From: an uncultured Clostridia bacterium
GTDB lineage: Bacteria; Bacillota; Clostridia; Oscillospirales; Oscillospiraceae
NCBI GenBank assembly: GCA_947167725.1
Contig: CAMVJF010000057.1
Location: 1-8,660, forward strand
Direction of reading: 5' to 3'
Length of the DNA: 8,660 nt
Below, piece by piece: positions 1 through 6,016 of this stretch (the first letter of the stretch is position 1; each line of letters begins with the position of its first letter). The notes under the pieces were generated by a model. The model made no database searches. It was given only the letters and a program-made list of their open reading frames with translations, and had not been told where the DNA came from. Both the position numbers and the translations under genes were made by a program.

Positions 1-476
1 TCGAGCGCGCCTACCGCGACGGCGAGGACATGGAAGCCCGCACCGAAATGCTCATCGCCGCCTTCAAAGCGGGCTTCGCCTTCACGCGCGCGGGCGTCGG
101 CAACGTCCACGCCATCGCGCACACGCTCGGCGGGCTCTACAACACGCCGCACGGCCTCGCCAACGCGGTCATCCTGCCCATCGTACTGGAGGACTACGGC
201 GCGTCGGTCGAGGGCAAGCTCGCGCATCTTGCCGAGATCACGGGGCTCAAGACCGACGGCACGGACGCCGGGAAAGCCCGCGCCTTCATCGACGAGATCC
301 GCGCCATGAACCGGCGCATGAACATCCCCACCGGCTTCGACCATATCCGGGAGGAGGACATCCCCCAGATGATCGAATGGGCGCTCGCCGAGGCGAATCC
401 CGTCTACCCCGTGCCGGTGATCTATGACCGGGCACGCTGCGAGAAGGTCATCCGCCGCATCATCGCCGAGGCCTGA
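1..476 (+). CDS. Iron-containing alcohol dehydrogenase, C-terminal fragment (5' end outside the window)
   Basis: This is the C-terminal part (about 157 codons, first full codon at 3) of a group III Fe-dependent alcohol dehydrogenase. Family members reduce aldehydes or oxidise alcohols with NAD(P)H in the cytoplasm. The visible signature is VHAIAHTLGG followed by NTPHG. The two histidines 14 residues apart (visible residues 36 and 50) match the metal ligands H263 and H277 of FucO. The tail NPVYPVP is also typical of the family. The reading frame is open to the window edge and has no ribosome binding site at the internal ATG at 30, so that ATG is not the start. The nucleotide-binding half and the other metal ligands lie upstream and cannot be checked. 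The stop is 38 nt before the flavodoxin gene on the same strand, which suggests cotranscription. The substrate cannot be told from this part. Confidence 0.93.
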   Translation, partial: ERAYRDGEDMEARTEMLIAAFKAGFAFTRAGVGNVHAIAHTLGGLYNTPHGLANAVILPIVLEDYGASVEGKLAHLAEITGLKTDGTDAGKARAFIDEIRAMNRRMNIPTGFDHIREEDIPQMIEWALAEANPVYPVPVIYDRARCEKVIRRIIAEA

Positions 477-514
477 GCGCTTCTCCATCTTTCCGTCAAT
501 CGAAGGAGAAAGAC

Positions 515-988
515 ATGAATACCACGCTCGTCGCTTATTTTTCCGCCGGCGGCAGCACCGCGCGGCTGGCCGAAACGCTCGCTGCGGCCGCGGGCGCCGC
601 GCTCTATGAGATCCGGCCCGCCGTGCCCTATGAGCGGCGCGATCTGAACTGGATGGACAAAAAAAGCCGCACGACCCTTGAAATGCAGGACAAGAGCTGC
701 CGTCCGACGCTGGCGGACCGCGGCGCGCCCGTGGCGGAAGCCGGGACGATTTTTCTCGGCTTCCCGATCTGGTGGTACCGCGAGCCGAGCATTATCGACA
801 GTTTTCTGGAGGCCTACGACTTTTCCGGCAAAACCGTTATCCCCTTCTTCACCTCCGGCGGCAGCCAGCTCGGAGAAGGGCAGGAACGCATCGCCGCGCT
901 CGCCGGAGGCGCAAAGGTGCTCGTGGGCAGGCGCTTCACGCCTCGCGCGTCCGAGGCGGAGCTCCGGGCATGGATCGAAACACTCTGA
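515..988 (+). CDS. Flavodoxin-like protein (FMN-binding electron carrier)
   Basis: A 157-residue cytoplasmic flavodoxin-fold protein. AYFSAGGSTARLA (residues 7-19) is the phosphate-binding loop of FMN, in the place of the usual YFS-x-T/S-G-N-T. LGFPIWWY (81-88) and TSGGSQLG (113-120) are the other two FMN-contact loops, as in the flavodoxin_4 subgroup common in Clostridia. Length is normal for a single-domain flavodoxin. The start at 515 is supported by AAGGAG at 503-508, 6 nt upstream. It lies 38 nt after the alcohol dehydrogenase gene, and its stop overlaps the ribosome binding site of the DUF362 gene, so the three are probably one transcript. It could carry low-potential electrons or act as an NAD(P)H:quinone/flavin reductase; the sequence does not decide between these. 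Confidence 0.9.
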   Translation: MNTTLVAYFSAGGSTARLAETLAAAAGAALYEIRPAVPYERRDLNWMDKKSRTTLEMQDKSCRPTLADRGAPVAEAGTIFLGFPIWWYREPSIIDSFLEAYDFSGKTVIPFFTSGGSQLGEGQERIAALAGGAKVLVGRRFTPRASEAELRAWIETL

Positions 989-1000
989 GGAGGAGAGAAC

Positions 1001-2035
1001 ATGAACAAACACAACCCCATCCCCGGGAAAGACGGCAACAAGTACGTCCCCTTTGAGGAGCGCACGGGCGAGAGCTCCGTGGTGTTCTTCACACGAGATC
1101 TCTCCGAAGAGGGTCTGAAAAAGATATATGACCGCGTCTCCTCCGTGCTCTGCGGCAGGATCGCCGTCAAGCTGCACACCGGCGAGGCCGAAGGCCCCAA
1201 CATCATCCCCCGTCCCTGGGTGAAGGAACTGATCGCCTCCCGCATCCCGGACGCGACGATCATCGAGACCAACACCTATTATGAGGGCAGCCGCTACACC
1301 ACCGAAGACCACCGCAGAACGCTTGCGATCAACGGCTGGACCTTCTGCCCGGTGGACATCACCGACGCCGAGGGCGTCGCGGCGCTCCCGGTCCGGGGCG
1401 GCAAGTGGTTTGAGGAGATGCACGTCGGCAAGAGCATGCTGAACTACGACTCCCTGCTGGTGCTCACGCACTTCAAGGGGCACATCCAAGGCGGCTTCGG
1501 CGGCAGCAACAAGAACATCGGCATCGGCTGCGCCGACGGACGGATCGGCAAGCGTGAGATCCACAGCCGGGAACACATGTGGGATACGCTCAAGGAAGAG
1601 CTGATGGAGAAGATCTCCGAGTCCACCAAGGCCACGATCGACTACTTCGCGCCGCATGTCTGCTACATCAACACGATGCGCAACATGTCCGTCTCCTGCG
1701 ACTGCGAGGGCAAGGGCGCCGAGCCGGTCGTCACGCCGGACGTCGGCATCGTCGCCTCGCTGGATATCCTCGCGGCGGACAGCGCCTGCGTCGATCTGAT
1801 CTACGCGCTGCCCGGCGGAGGCGGCAAGGCCATGATCGAGCGCGTCGAGAGCCGTCACGGTCTGCGCCAGCTGAGCTATATGAAGGAGCTCGGCATGGGC
1901 AACGACCGCTACACGCTCCTCGATATCGACAACGGCGACGCCGTCATCACGGCCGCCGATGCGGTCCGCGGCGTCGATCCCGAGTGGAAGCCAGACCGCT
2001 ACAATACCTTCTGGGGCAGGAACAGACGCCGCTGA
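1001..2035 (+). CDS. DUF362 domain protein (predicted iron-sulfur/redox-associated)
   Basis: A 344-residue protein that I assign to the DUF362 family, whose biochemical role is not established. The core is GGFGGSNKNIGIGCADG (residues 164-180) following THFKGH (156-161), with RIGKREIHS just after. A CDC pair sits at 233-235 and further cysteines at 51, 116, 177, 221 and 263. Some relatives carry an added ferredoxin domain with CxxCxxCxxxC motifs; none is seen here. There is no signal peptide or membrane segment. The start at 1001 is set by an AGGAGG at 988-993 that begins on the last base of the flavodoxin stop codon, so translation may be coupled. The clustering with a flavodoxin and an alcohol dehydrogenase suggests an electron-transfer role, but that is inference. 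Confidence 0.87.
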   Translation: MNKHNPIPGKDGNKYVPFEERTGESSVVFFTRDLSEEGLKKIYDRVSSVLCGRIAVKLHTGEAEGPNIIPRPWVKELIASRIPDATIIETNTYYEGSRYTTEDHRRTLAINGWTFCPVDITDAEGVAALPVRGGKWFEEMHVGKSMLNYDSLLVLTHFKGHIQGGFGGSNKNIGIGCADGRIGKREIHSREHMWDTLKEELMEKISESTKATIDYFAPHVCYINTMRNMSVSCDCEGKGAEPVVTPDVGIVASLDILAADSACVDLIYALPGGGGKAMIERVESRHGLRQLSYMKELGMGNDRYTLLDIDNGDAVITAADAVRGVDPEWKPDRYNTFWGRNRRR

Positions 2036-2049
2036 TCCCCGAACAAAGC

Positions 2050-2082
2050 CGGCGCCGGGACGGACGAAGCGTCCCGGCGCCG
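2050..2082 (+). terminator. Hairpin terminator after the DUF362 gene
   Basis: A perfect 13-bp GC-rich stem (CGGCGCCGGGACG paired with CGTCCCGGCGCCG) with a 7-nt loop begins 14 nt after the DUF362 stop. The following TTCATTAT is only weakly T-rich, so termination may be partial. It closes the redox cluster. Confidence 0.7.
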
Positions 2083-2117
2083 TTCATTATGCCCGATCAA
2101 AAATGCGCGCCGCGTCC

Positions 2118-2146
2118 TTGACGAAAATGCTTCAAAATGTTATAGT
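2118..2146 (+). promoter_or_regulatory. Sigma-A promoter with extended -10 for the LytTR regulator
   Basis: TTGACG (2118-2123) is followed by a 17-nt spacer and TATAGT (2141-2146). TG at 2138-2139 makes an extended -10 element. The region is an AT-rich island in GC-rich DNA. Transcription should start near 2153, leaving a leader of about 86 nt before the regulator gene at 2239. Confidence 0.75.
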
Positions 2147-2170
2147 AACGGTATGGAAGAATTTGTTATT

Positions 2171-2217
2171 CCTCTTTCCGGCCGGCGCCGGAGAGAGAGG
2201 AACAGCTCTTCTTTTTT
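2171..2217 (+). promoter_or_regulatory. Leader hairpin plus T-run upstream of the LytTR regulator (possible attenuator)
   Basis: Between promoter and gene, CCTCTTT CCGGC (2171-2182) can pair with GCCGG (2187-2191) and AGAGAGG (2194-2200), giving 12 bp with a 2-nt bulge and a 4-nt loop. A six-T run (2212-2217) follows 11 nt later. The shape resembles a weak intrinsic terminator inside the leader, but the gap between stem and T-run makes this uncertain. No riboswitch class was recognised. Confidence 0.35.
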
Positions 2218-2238
2218 GCATGTCAAGGAGGCAGTATC

Positions 2239-2943
2239 ATGCTGCATATCGCGATCTGTGAGGACACGCCCGCGCACGCCCGGCGGCTCGCGTCGCTGCT
2301 CGAGGCCAGGCTCTCGCCGCATCGCGCCCAGATCGAGGACTTCCCCTCTCCCGACGAGCTGCTTCGCTATATCGAAGCGGGACCCTACGCCCCGGATCTG
2401 GCCTTTCTCGGGGTCGAGTGCGGCAACGGCAGCGGGATCTCGCTGGCGGAGAAGCTCAACGAGATCGTGCCGGGCTGCCGCGTCGTCTTTCTGTCCGACA
2501 GTCTGGAGGCCGTGAAGGAGGCCTATCGCGCGGAACACGTGTGGTTCATTTTGCGCGGCGAGCTGCGGGAGCGTCTCGCGCCCGCGCTGAACAAGGCGCT
2601 CTCCCCGCTCGACGCGGGGCGCGGCATGGGGCTGCTGATCCGCGGCAAGGGGCGGGCGGTGTTCCTGCCGCTCGAGGAGATCCTCTATCTCGAGCGCGAC
2701 GGCCGCAGGACCCTGATCCGCGCGGAGAGCGGCGAGTACGTCTCCTCCGATTGTCCCTCCCGGCTCCTCTCCGGCGGGCTTGAGAGCAGCTTTGTGCGCA
2801 GCCACCGAAGCTACTGGGTGAATAAAGGCAAGATCAGCGCCATGGAGCGCGGCGAGTTTGTGCTCTCGGACGGAAGACGCGTCCCGATCAGCCGCAGCTG
2901 GCGGCGCGCGGCGCGCGACGCGTTCTTCGACAGCGAAAACTGA
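2239..2943 (+). CDS. Orphan LytTR-family response regulator with degenerate receiver
   Basis: A 234-residue cytoplasmic transcription regulator: receiver-like domain (about 1-120) and C-terminal LytTR DNA-binding domain (about 131-230). LytTR features are LPLEEILYLERDGRRTLI (143-160), FVRSHRSYWVN (185-195) and the closing RRVPISRSW (213-221). In the receiver the acidic pair E8/D9 and the switch Ser (S86) are kept. The phosphoacceptor position, in the usual DxxFLD context, reads DLAFLG, so Asp is replaced by Gly58, and the conserved Lys-Pro reads Arg106-Gly107. Phosphorylation in the usual way is therefore not expected. The start is supported by AAGGAGG at 2225-2231, 7 nt before ATG. No histidine kinase gene is adjacent on either side. 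Target genes are unknown; autoregulation is possible but I saw no convincing LytTR repeat at its promoter. Confidence 0.9.
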   Translation: MLHIAICEDTPAHARRLASLLEARLSPHRAQIEDFPSPDELLRYIEAGPYAPDLAFLGVECGNGSGISLAEKLNEIVPGCRVVFLSDSLEAVKEAYRAEHVWFILRGELRERLAPALNKALSPLDAGRGMGLLIRGKGRAVFLPLEEILYLERDGRRTLIRAESGEYVSSDCPSRLLSGGLESSFVRSHRSYWVNKGKISAMERGEFVLSDGRRVPISRSWRRAARDAFFDSEN

Positions 2944-2947
2944 AAAA

Positions 2948-2980
2948 GCAGCGCCCCGGAAGGCTGTTCCGGGGCGCTGC
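2948..2980. terminator. Bidirectional terminator between convergent genes
   Basis: A perfect 14-bp stem (GCAGCGCCCCGGAA with TTCCGGGGCGCTGC) and 5-nt loop lie between the stops of the LytTR regulator (+) and the trigger-factor-like gene (-). Read on the minus strand the stem is followed directly by CTTTTTC, a good intrinsic terminator. On the plus strand the tail is weaker (CGTTATTCT). Confidence 0.85.
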
Positions 2981-2994
2981 CGTTATTCTGGATG

Positions 2995-3978
2995 TCAGAT
3001 CGTGCTTGCGCTGTCCACGATCATCGCGCGCGCCTTGTCGCGGATGAGCTGGGCGCGGAGCGTCGCCTCGCCGACCATGTCCAGCACCTCGCGCTGGTCC
3101 ATGTCGTACATGTCGGCGATCGCGTCGAGCGCCGCCTTGAACTCCCTGTCGGTGAGTTCGAGCCCCTCCCGCTTCGCGACCTCGTCGATCAGCAGGTCGA
3201 TCCGCACCAGGTCGAGCGCCTGGGGCCGAAACTCGGCGCGCAGCTCCTGCTCGCTCTTGCCGATCATGCGCAGGTAGCTTCCGAAGCTCTCCGCGGCGAG
3301 CTCCTCGATGTTCTTCGCGCGTTTTTCCTCCGCGCGGCGCTCGAGACAGTCCGCCACGACCTCGACCTTGCGCTCCTCGGTCCCCTCGGGGAAGAGGGCG
3401 GCGGCCGCGGCGCTAACGATATCCTCGGCGCTGCGGGCGCGGAAGCGGCTGCCGTTGGCCTCGTCGGCGGCGGAGAGGGCCATCGCCCACAGCTCGTCGT
3501 CGCTGCGCTCGCATGCGAGCGCCTCGTTCGCCGCGCGGAGCACAGCGTACATGTCGGTCAGCGCACTGAACACGGGACGCTTCACGACGTCCTCCATACG
3601 CTGGCGCATCAGGCCGTCGATCTTGCGGCTGACGTAAGTCTCCGGAATCTCGGCCTGCAGCTCCTCCGTCGCGGCGAGCAGCACCGGCAGGTCCGGCTTC
3701 TCGTCCGAGGGGACGTAGACCTCGAGCCCCAGATACTGCCCGAGCTCCACTTTCGGCGGGATCGCCGCGTCAAAGTCGAACTCCAGACCGCGCGCCGTCT
3801 CGTCCATGCGCGTGACGCGCGTCAGCGCGAGGGTCTTGATCCCCTTCTCCTCGCAGAAGGCGCGGATGCACGCCTCGACCGCCTCGCGCTCGCCGCCGAA
3901 GCGTTCAAGTTCTTCCCGCCCGGCCAGCACGGTCGCGGCGACGTCGCCGCCGCGGATCTCACAAGACAGGATCTTCAT
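2995..3978 (-). CDS. Trigger-factor-like chaperone lacking the PPIase domain
   Basis: A 327-residue protein related to trigger factor. PPKVELGQYLGLEV (residues 74-87) matches the conserved end of the trigger factor N-terminal domain. Residues about 228-323 match its C-terminal chaperone domain: Y-x4-GKSEQELR, then RPQALDLVRIDLLIDEVAKREGLELTDREF in two blocks (251-270, 271-280), and a final helix with KARAMIVDSA. Canonical trigger factor is about 430 residues. Here the FKBP-type isomerase domain is absent, the N-terminal domain is shortened, and the ribosome-docking GFRxGKxP motif is not seen. The middle (about 100-220) is helical and charged. No signal peptide is evident. The start overlaps the stop of the upstream gene as ATGA, with GGAGGA just upstream, so the two are translationally coupled. 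It is probably a specialised paralogue beside a normal tig elsewhere, but this is inference. Confidence 0.75.
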   Translation of the reverse strand: MKILSCEIRGGDVAATVLAGREELERFGGEREAVEACIRAFCEEKGIKTLALTRVTRMDETARGLEFDFDAAIPPKVELGQYLGLEVYVPSDEKPDLPVLLAATEELQAEIPETYVSRKIDGLMRQRMEDVVKRPVFSALTDMYAVLRAANEALACERSDDELWAMALSAADEANGSRFRARSAEDIVSAAAAALFPEGTEERKVEVVADCLERRAEEKRAKNIEELAAESFGSYLRMIGKSEQELRAEFRPQALDLVRIDLLIDEVAKREGLELTDREFKAALDAIADMYDMDQREVLDMVGEATLRAQLIRDKARAMIVDSASTI

Positions 3979-4310
3979 TTCCTCCGCTCCTCTCCGGCGC
4001 GCAGCACCTCGTCGTCGTATTCCCAGCCGTTGTCGAGCAGCCAGAAGCTCTCCTCGCTGTCGATCCTTGCGAAATACTCCTCGTCCGTCTCGGTCAGACG
4101 GCTCATTTTTCTTCTCGTCTCGTAGGCGCGCAGTTCCTCGACGCTGAAGTCCAGCCCCAGCTCCGCCGCGATCGGCAGCAGCACGGCCTCGACCAGCGCT
4201 TCGCGGATCTCGAGACTGCCGGGATAGGCCTCCGTCGCCTCGGCGACGCGTCTGCGCAGCGCCTCGTCGCTCTTGTACCGATCAAAGAATTTCACCGCGT
4301 TGTCGATCAT
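3975..4310 (-). CDS. Small protein, possibly Nif11-like, coupled to the trigger-factor-like gene
   Basis: A 111-residue acidic cytoplasmic protein that I do not recognise with certainty. Its pattern resembles the Nif11 domain: an N-terminal F-x-x-x-x-x-D-x-x-L-x-x-x-V helix (VKFFDRYKSDEALRRRV, 6-22), then LPIAAELGLDFSVEELRAY (45-63), close to the Nif11 A-x-E-x-G-x-D-F-T-x-E-E-L motif. It has a longer stretch between the two than usual. The tail (70-111) is rich in Asp/Glu with three Trp/Tyr patches. It contains no cysteine and no leader-peptidase GG followed by a core, so it is unlikely to be a lanthipeptide-type precursor. GGAG lies about 7 nt before the ATG, and a strong promoter is just upstream. 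Its stop overlaps the next start by 4 nt, implying fixed stoichiometry with the trigger-factor-like protein. It may be a partner or client of that protein. Confidence 0.7.
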   Translation of the reverse strand: MIDNAVKFFDRYKSDEALRRRVAEATEAYPGSLEIREALVEAVLLPIAAELGLDFSVEELRAYETRRKMSRLTETDEEYFARIDSEESFWLLDNGWEYDDEVLRAGEERRK

Positions 4311-4354
4311 TTGCTCTCCGCCTTTCGCTCTTCCGTACTTTCCGTGATATGGTC

Positions 4355-4383
4355 ATTATATTGGATTTGCCCTGCGATTGCAA
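4355..4383 (-). promoter_or_regulatory. Sigma-A promoter for the small protein/trigger-factor-like operon
   Basis: On the minus strand TTGCAA (4378-4383), a 17-nt spacer and a consensus TATAAT (4355-4360) precede the small-protein gene. The start of transcription would be near 4348, giving a leader of about 38 nt. The operon is thus independent of the YitT and translation genes upstream. Confidence 0.8.
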
Positions 4384-4399
4384 GTGCGTATGGACGCGG

Positions 4400-4434
4400 C
4401 GCTCTCCCCGGCCCTGCGGAGGGCGGGGAGAGCG
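4400..4434 (-). terminator. Hairpin after the YitT-family gene
   Basis: Ten base pairs (CGCTCTCCCC with GGGGAGAGCG) continue into five more (GCCCT with AGGGC) across one bulged G, with a 4-nt loop. It lies 4 nt beyond the YitT stop and just upstream of the promoter of the next operon. There is no T-run on either side, so it may terminate weakly or protect the 3' end. Confidence 0.55.
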
Positions 4435-4438
4435 TGAT

Positions 4439-5326
4439 TCATAAGCGCTTGAGGAAGTTGCCGTAGACGTGCACCTTGTCGCAAATCACGACGAAGGCGT
4501 TGGGGTCGCAGCGCTGGACGATGCTGCGCAGGCGCGTGATCTCGTACTTGGAGATGATGACGAAGAGCACGTCGCTCGGCTCCTCGGTATACGCGCCGAC
4601 GCTGGCCCATTCGGTCACGCCGCGGCCGAGACCGCGCATGATCGCGTCGGCAAGCTCTTCCTTGCGCTTGGTGATGATCTTGACCTCGACGTTGATATTC
4701 TGGAAATGGAAGTGGTCGACGGCAAAGGAGCTGAGGAAGGTGGAGATCACCGAATAGATCACGATCTGCAGGTTGAACAGCAGCGCGTAGGCGGCAAACT
4801 GAACGACGTTGACGACGAGATAGAGACGCCCCACGCCGGTCTCGCGCTTGCCCATGGCCATGAGCAGCCCGAGGATATCCAGCCCGCCCTGCGACGAGCC
4901 GCAGCGCAGCGTCAGTCCGGCGGCGGAGCCGCAGACGAGGCTGCCGACAATGACGGAGCCCAGCACATCGTCCGGCAGCAGCGCCCTGACGGGAACGAGC
5001 GCGAGGAACAGCGTCAGGAAGCTGACCGTGACGAGGGTCTTGACGAGCGTCTTTCGCCGCAGCCGCTTCCAGGCGAAAAGGAAAATCGGGATGTTGCAGA
5101 GATAATAGAGCACGCCCGCGACGTCGATCGCGATGTTCAGCCCCGCATAGTCGGTCAGTAGGGTGCGGATGAGCTGGCAGACGCCCATGAGCCCGCCGCA
5201 GTAGATGCCGACGGGGACAATGAACATGTTCATGCCGACGGCGTAGATAAAGTCCAGCACGACGGTGTAGAAGGTGTCGAGCACGTCGCGCGCGGCCTCG
5301 TGTTTTTCGATGTATTGTTTCAGCAT
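4439..5326 (-). CDS. YitT-family membrane protein (DUF161 + DUF2179)
   Basis: A 295-residue integral membrane protein. The N-terminal two thirds holds about five to six hydrophobic segments (roughly 18-40, 65-86, 95-113, 122-142, 167-199) with glycine-rich loops such as GIYCGGLMGV (40-49) and CGSSQGGLDILG (142-153), as in the YitT/DUF161 family. Residues about 210-290 form the cytoplasmic DUF2179 domain: NVEVKIITKRKEELADAI, GRGVTEW, GAYT and DPNAFVVI are recognisable. Its function is not established; transport or small-molecule sensing has been proposed for the family. The start has GAGGG about 4 nt upstream, placed between the ATG and the hairpin that ends the rplT operon. No clear separate promoter was seen, so expression may depend on read-through from rplT. 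Confidence 0.88.
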   Translation of the reverse strand: MLKQYIEKHEAARDVLDTFYTVVLDFIYAVGMNMFIVPVGIYCGGLMGVCQLIRTLLTDYAGLNIAIDVAGVLYYLCNIPIFLFAWKRLRRKTLVKTLVTVSFLTLFLALVPVRALLPDDVLGSVIVGSLVCGSAAGLTLRCGSSQGGLDILGLLMAMGKRETGVGRLYLVVNVVQFAAYALLFNLQIVIYSVISTFLSSFAVDHFHFQNINVEVKIITKRKEELADAIMRGLGRGVTEWASVGAYTEEPSDVLFVIISKYEITRLRSIVQRCDPNAFVVICDKVHVYGNFLKRL

Positions 5327-5341
5327 GGTTCCCTCAAACGC

Positions 5342-5373
5342 TCAAGATGCCGCTCCTCCGAGCGGCATCTTGA
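5342..5373 (-). terminator. rplT: Hairpin terminator after rplT
   Basis: A perfect 14-bp stem (TCAAGATGCCGCTC with GAGCGGCATCTTGA) and 4-nt loop lie 17 nt after the rplT stop. On the minus strand it is followed by GCGTTTGAGG, so the T-run is short. The YitT-family start codon lies only 15 nt further on, which makes partial read-through likely. Confidence 0.7.
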
Positions 5374-5390
5374 TTCTCATATCGGCTCTC

Positions 5391-5744
5391 TTACAGAGCG
5401 GCCTTCGCCATCTCGCACAGGGCGGTGAAGGCGGCCGGATCGTGGATCGCGGTCTCGGAGAGCATCTTGCGGTTCATATCCACGCCGGCGAGCTTGAGCC
5501 CGTGCATGAAGGTGGAGTAGTTCATGCCGTTGAGCTTGCAGCCCGCGCTGATGCGGGTGATCCACAGGGAGCGGAAATCTCTCTTCTTCTGCTTGCGTCC
5601 GATATAGGCGTAGCGGCCGGACTTCATGACCTGCTCGTTCGCCATTTTGAAATGACGGGACTTGTTGCCCCAGTATCCCTTCGCAAGGCCCAGAATCTTG
5701 TTTCTGTGCTTGCGGGTCATCATTGCGCCTTTAACTCTAGCCAT
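5391..5744 (-). CDS. rplT: 50S ribosomal protein L20
   Basis: A 117-residue basic protein that binds 23S rRNA early in assembly of the large ribosomal subunit. The N-terminus MARVKGAMMTRKHRNKIL, the GYWGNKSRHF segment (23-32) and RKQKKRDFRSLWITRI (50-65) are hallmarks of L20, and the length is standard. The start is fixed by a perfect AGGAGG (5753-5758) 8 nt upstream. It is the last gene of the infC-rpmI-rplT operon, 29 nt after rpmI. In Bacillus L20 represses this operon through the infC leader; the leader here has the structure for similar control. Confidence 0.99.
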   Translation of the reverse strand: MARVKGAMMTRKHRNKILGLAKGYWGNKSRHFKMANEQVMKSGRYAYIGRKQKKRDFRSLWITRISAGCKLNGMNYSTFMHGLKLAGVDMNRKMLSETAIHDPAAFTALCEMAKAAL

Positions 5745-5773
5745 TTGTATATCCTCCTATATTCGTGCAGCCC

Positions 5774-5971
5774 TTATTTGTAAGGGATCATTTTTTTGAT
5801 GGTCGCCACGTTGGTCACGTCCGCATAGGTCTCGGAGCGCAGACGGCGGCAGCGCTTGGTATCTTTCTTCGTGAGGATATGGCTCTTGTAAGCGTGTGCG
5901 CGCTTCACCTTACCGGTCTTGGTGAGATTAAATCTCTTCTTGGCACCGCTGTGGGTCTTCAGTTTCGGCAT
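5774..5971 (-). CDS. rpmI: 50S ribosomal protein L35
   Basis: A 65-residue, very basic ribosomal protein of the large subunit. MPKLKTHSGAKKRF at the N-terminus and GKVKRAHAYKSHILTKK (20-36) are diagnostic, and the ending IKKMIPYK is typical. AAGGAG (5980-5985) lies 8 nt before the ATG. It is the middle gene of the operon, 45 nt after infC and 29 nt before rplT. Confidence 0.99.
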   Translation of the reverse strand: MPKLKTHSGAKKRFNLTKTGKVKRAHAYKSHILTKKDTKRCRRLRSETYADVTNVATIKKMIPYK

Positions 5972-6000
5972 GATTCTTTCTCCTTTTTGTGATTGGGCAG

Positions 6001-6012
6001 GACAGGCCTGTC
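6001..6012. repeat. 12-nt perfect palindrome between infC and rpmI
   Basis: GACAGGCCTGTC is a perfect inverted repeat that starts 4 nt past the infC stop. It can form a small hairpin in the mRNA just upstream of the rpmI ribosome binding site. It may be chance, or may slow translation or mark a processing site. Confidence 0.35.
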
Positions 6013-6016
6013 TGGT

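Noticed and set aside
422..1858. 478-codon open frame on the minus strand opposite the flavodoxin and DUF362 genes
   Set aside because: No ribosome binding site or recognisable domain; it mirrors two clear protein families on the plus strand and reflects high GC content.
2992..4125. 377-codon open frame on the plus strand
   Set aside because: Antisense to the trigger-factor-like and small-protein genes, which have matching motifs, ribosome binding sites, promoter and terminator. The frame also starts just past the terminator hairpin without a ribosome binding site.
3975..4310. RiPP precursor based on Nif11-like similarity
   Set aside because: No cysteine, no Ser/Thr/Cys-rich core and no GG cleavage site, and no modification enzyme or exporter gene nearby.
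4469..5161. 230-codon open frame on the plus strand opposite the YitT-family gene
   Set aside because: His/Asp-rich composition typical of an antisense shadow of a membrane protein; no ribosome binding site.
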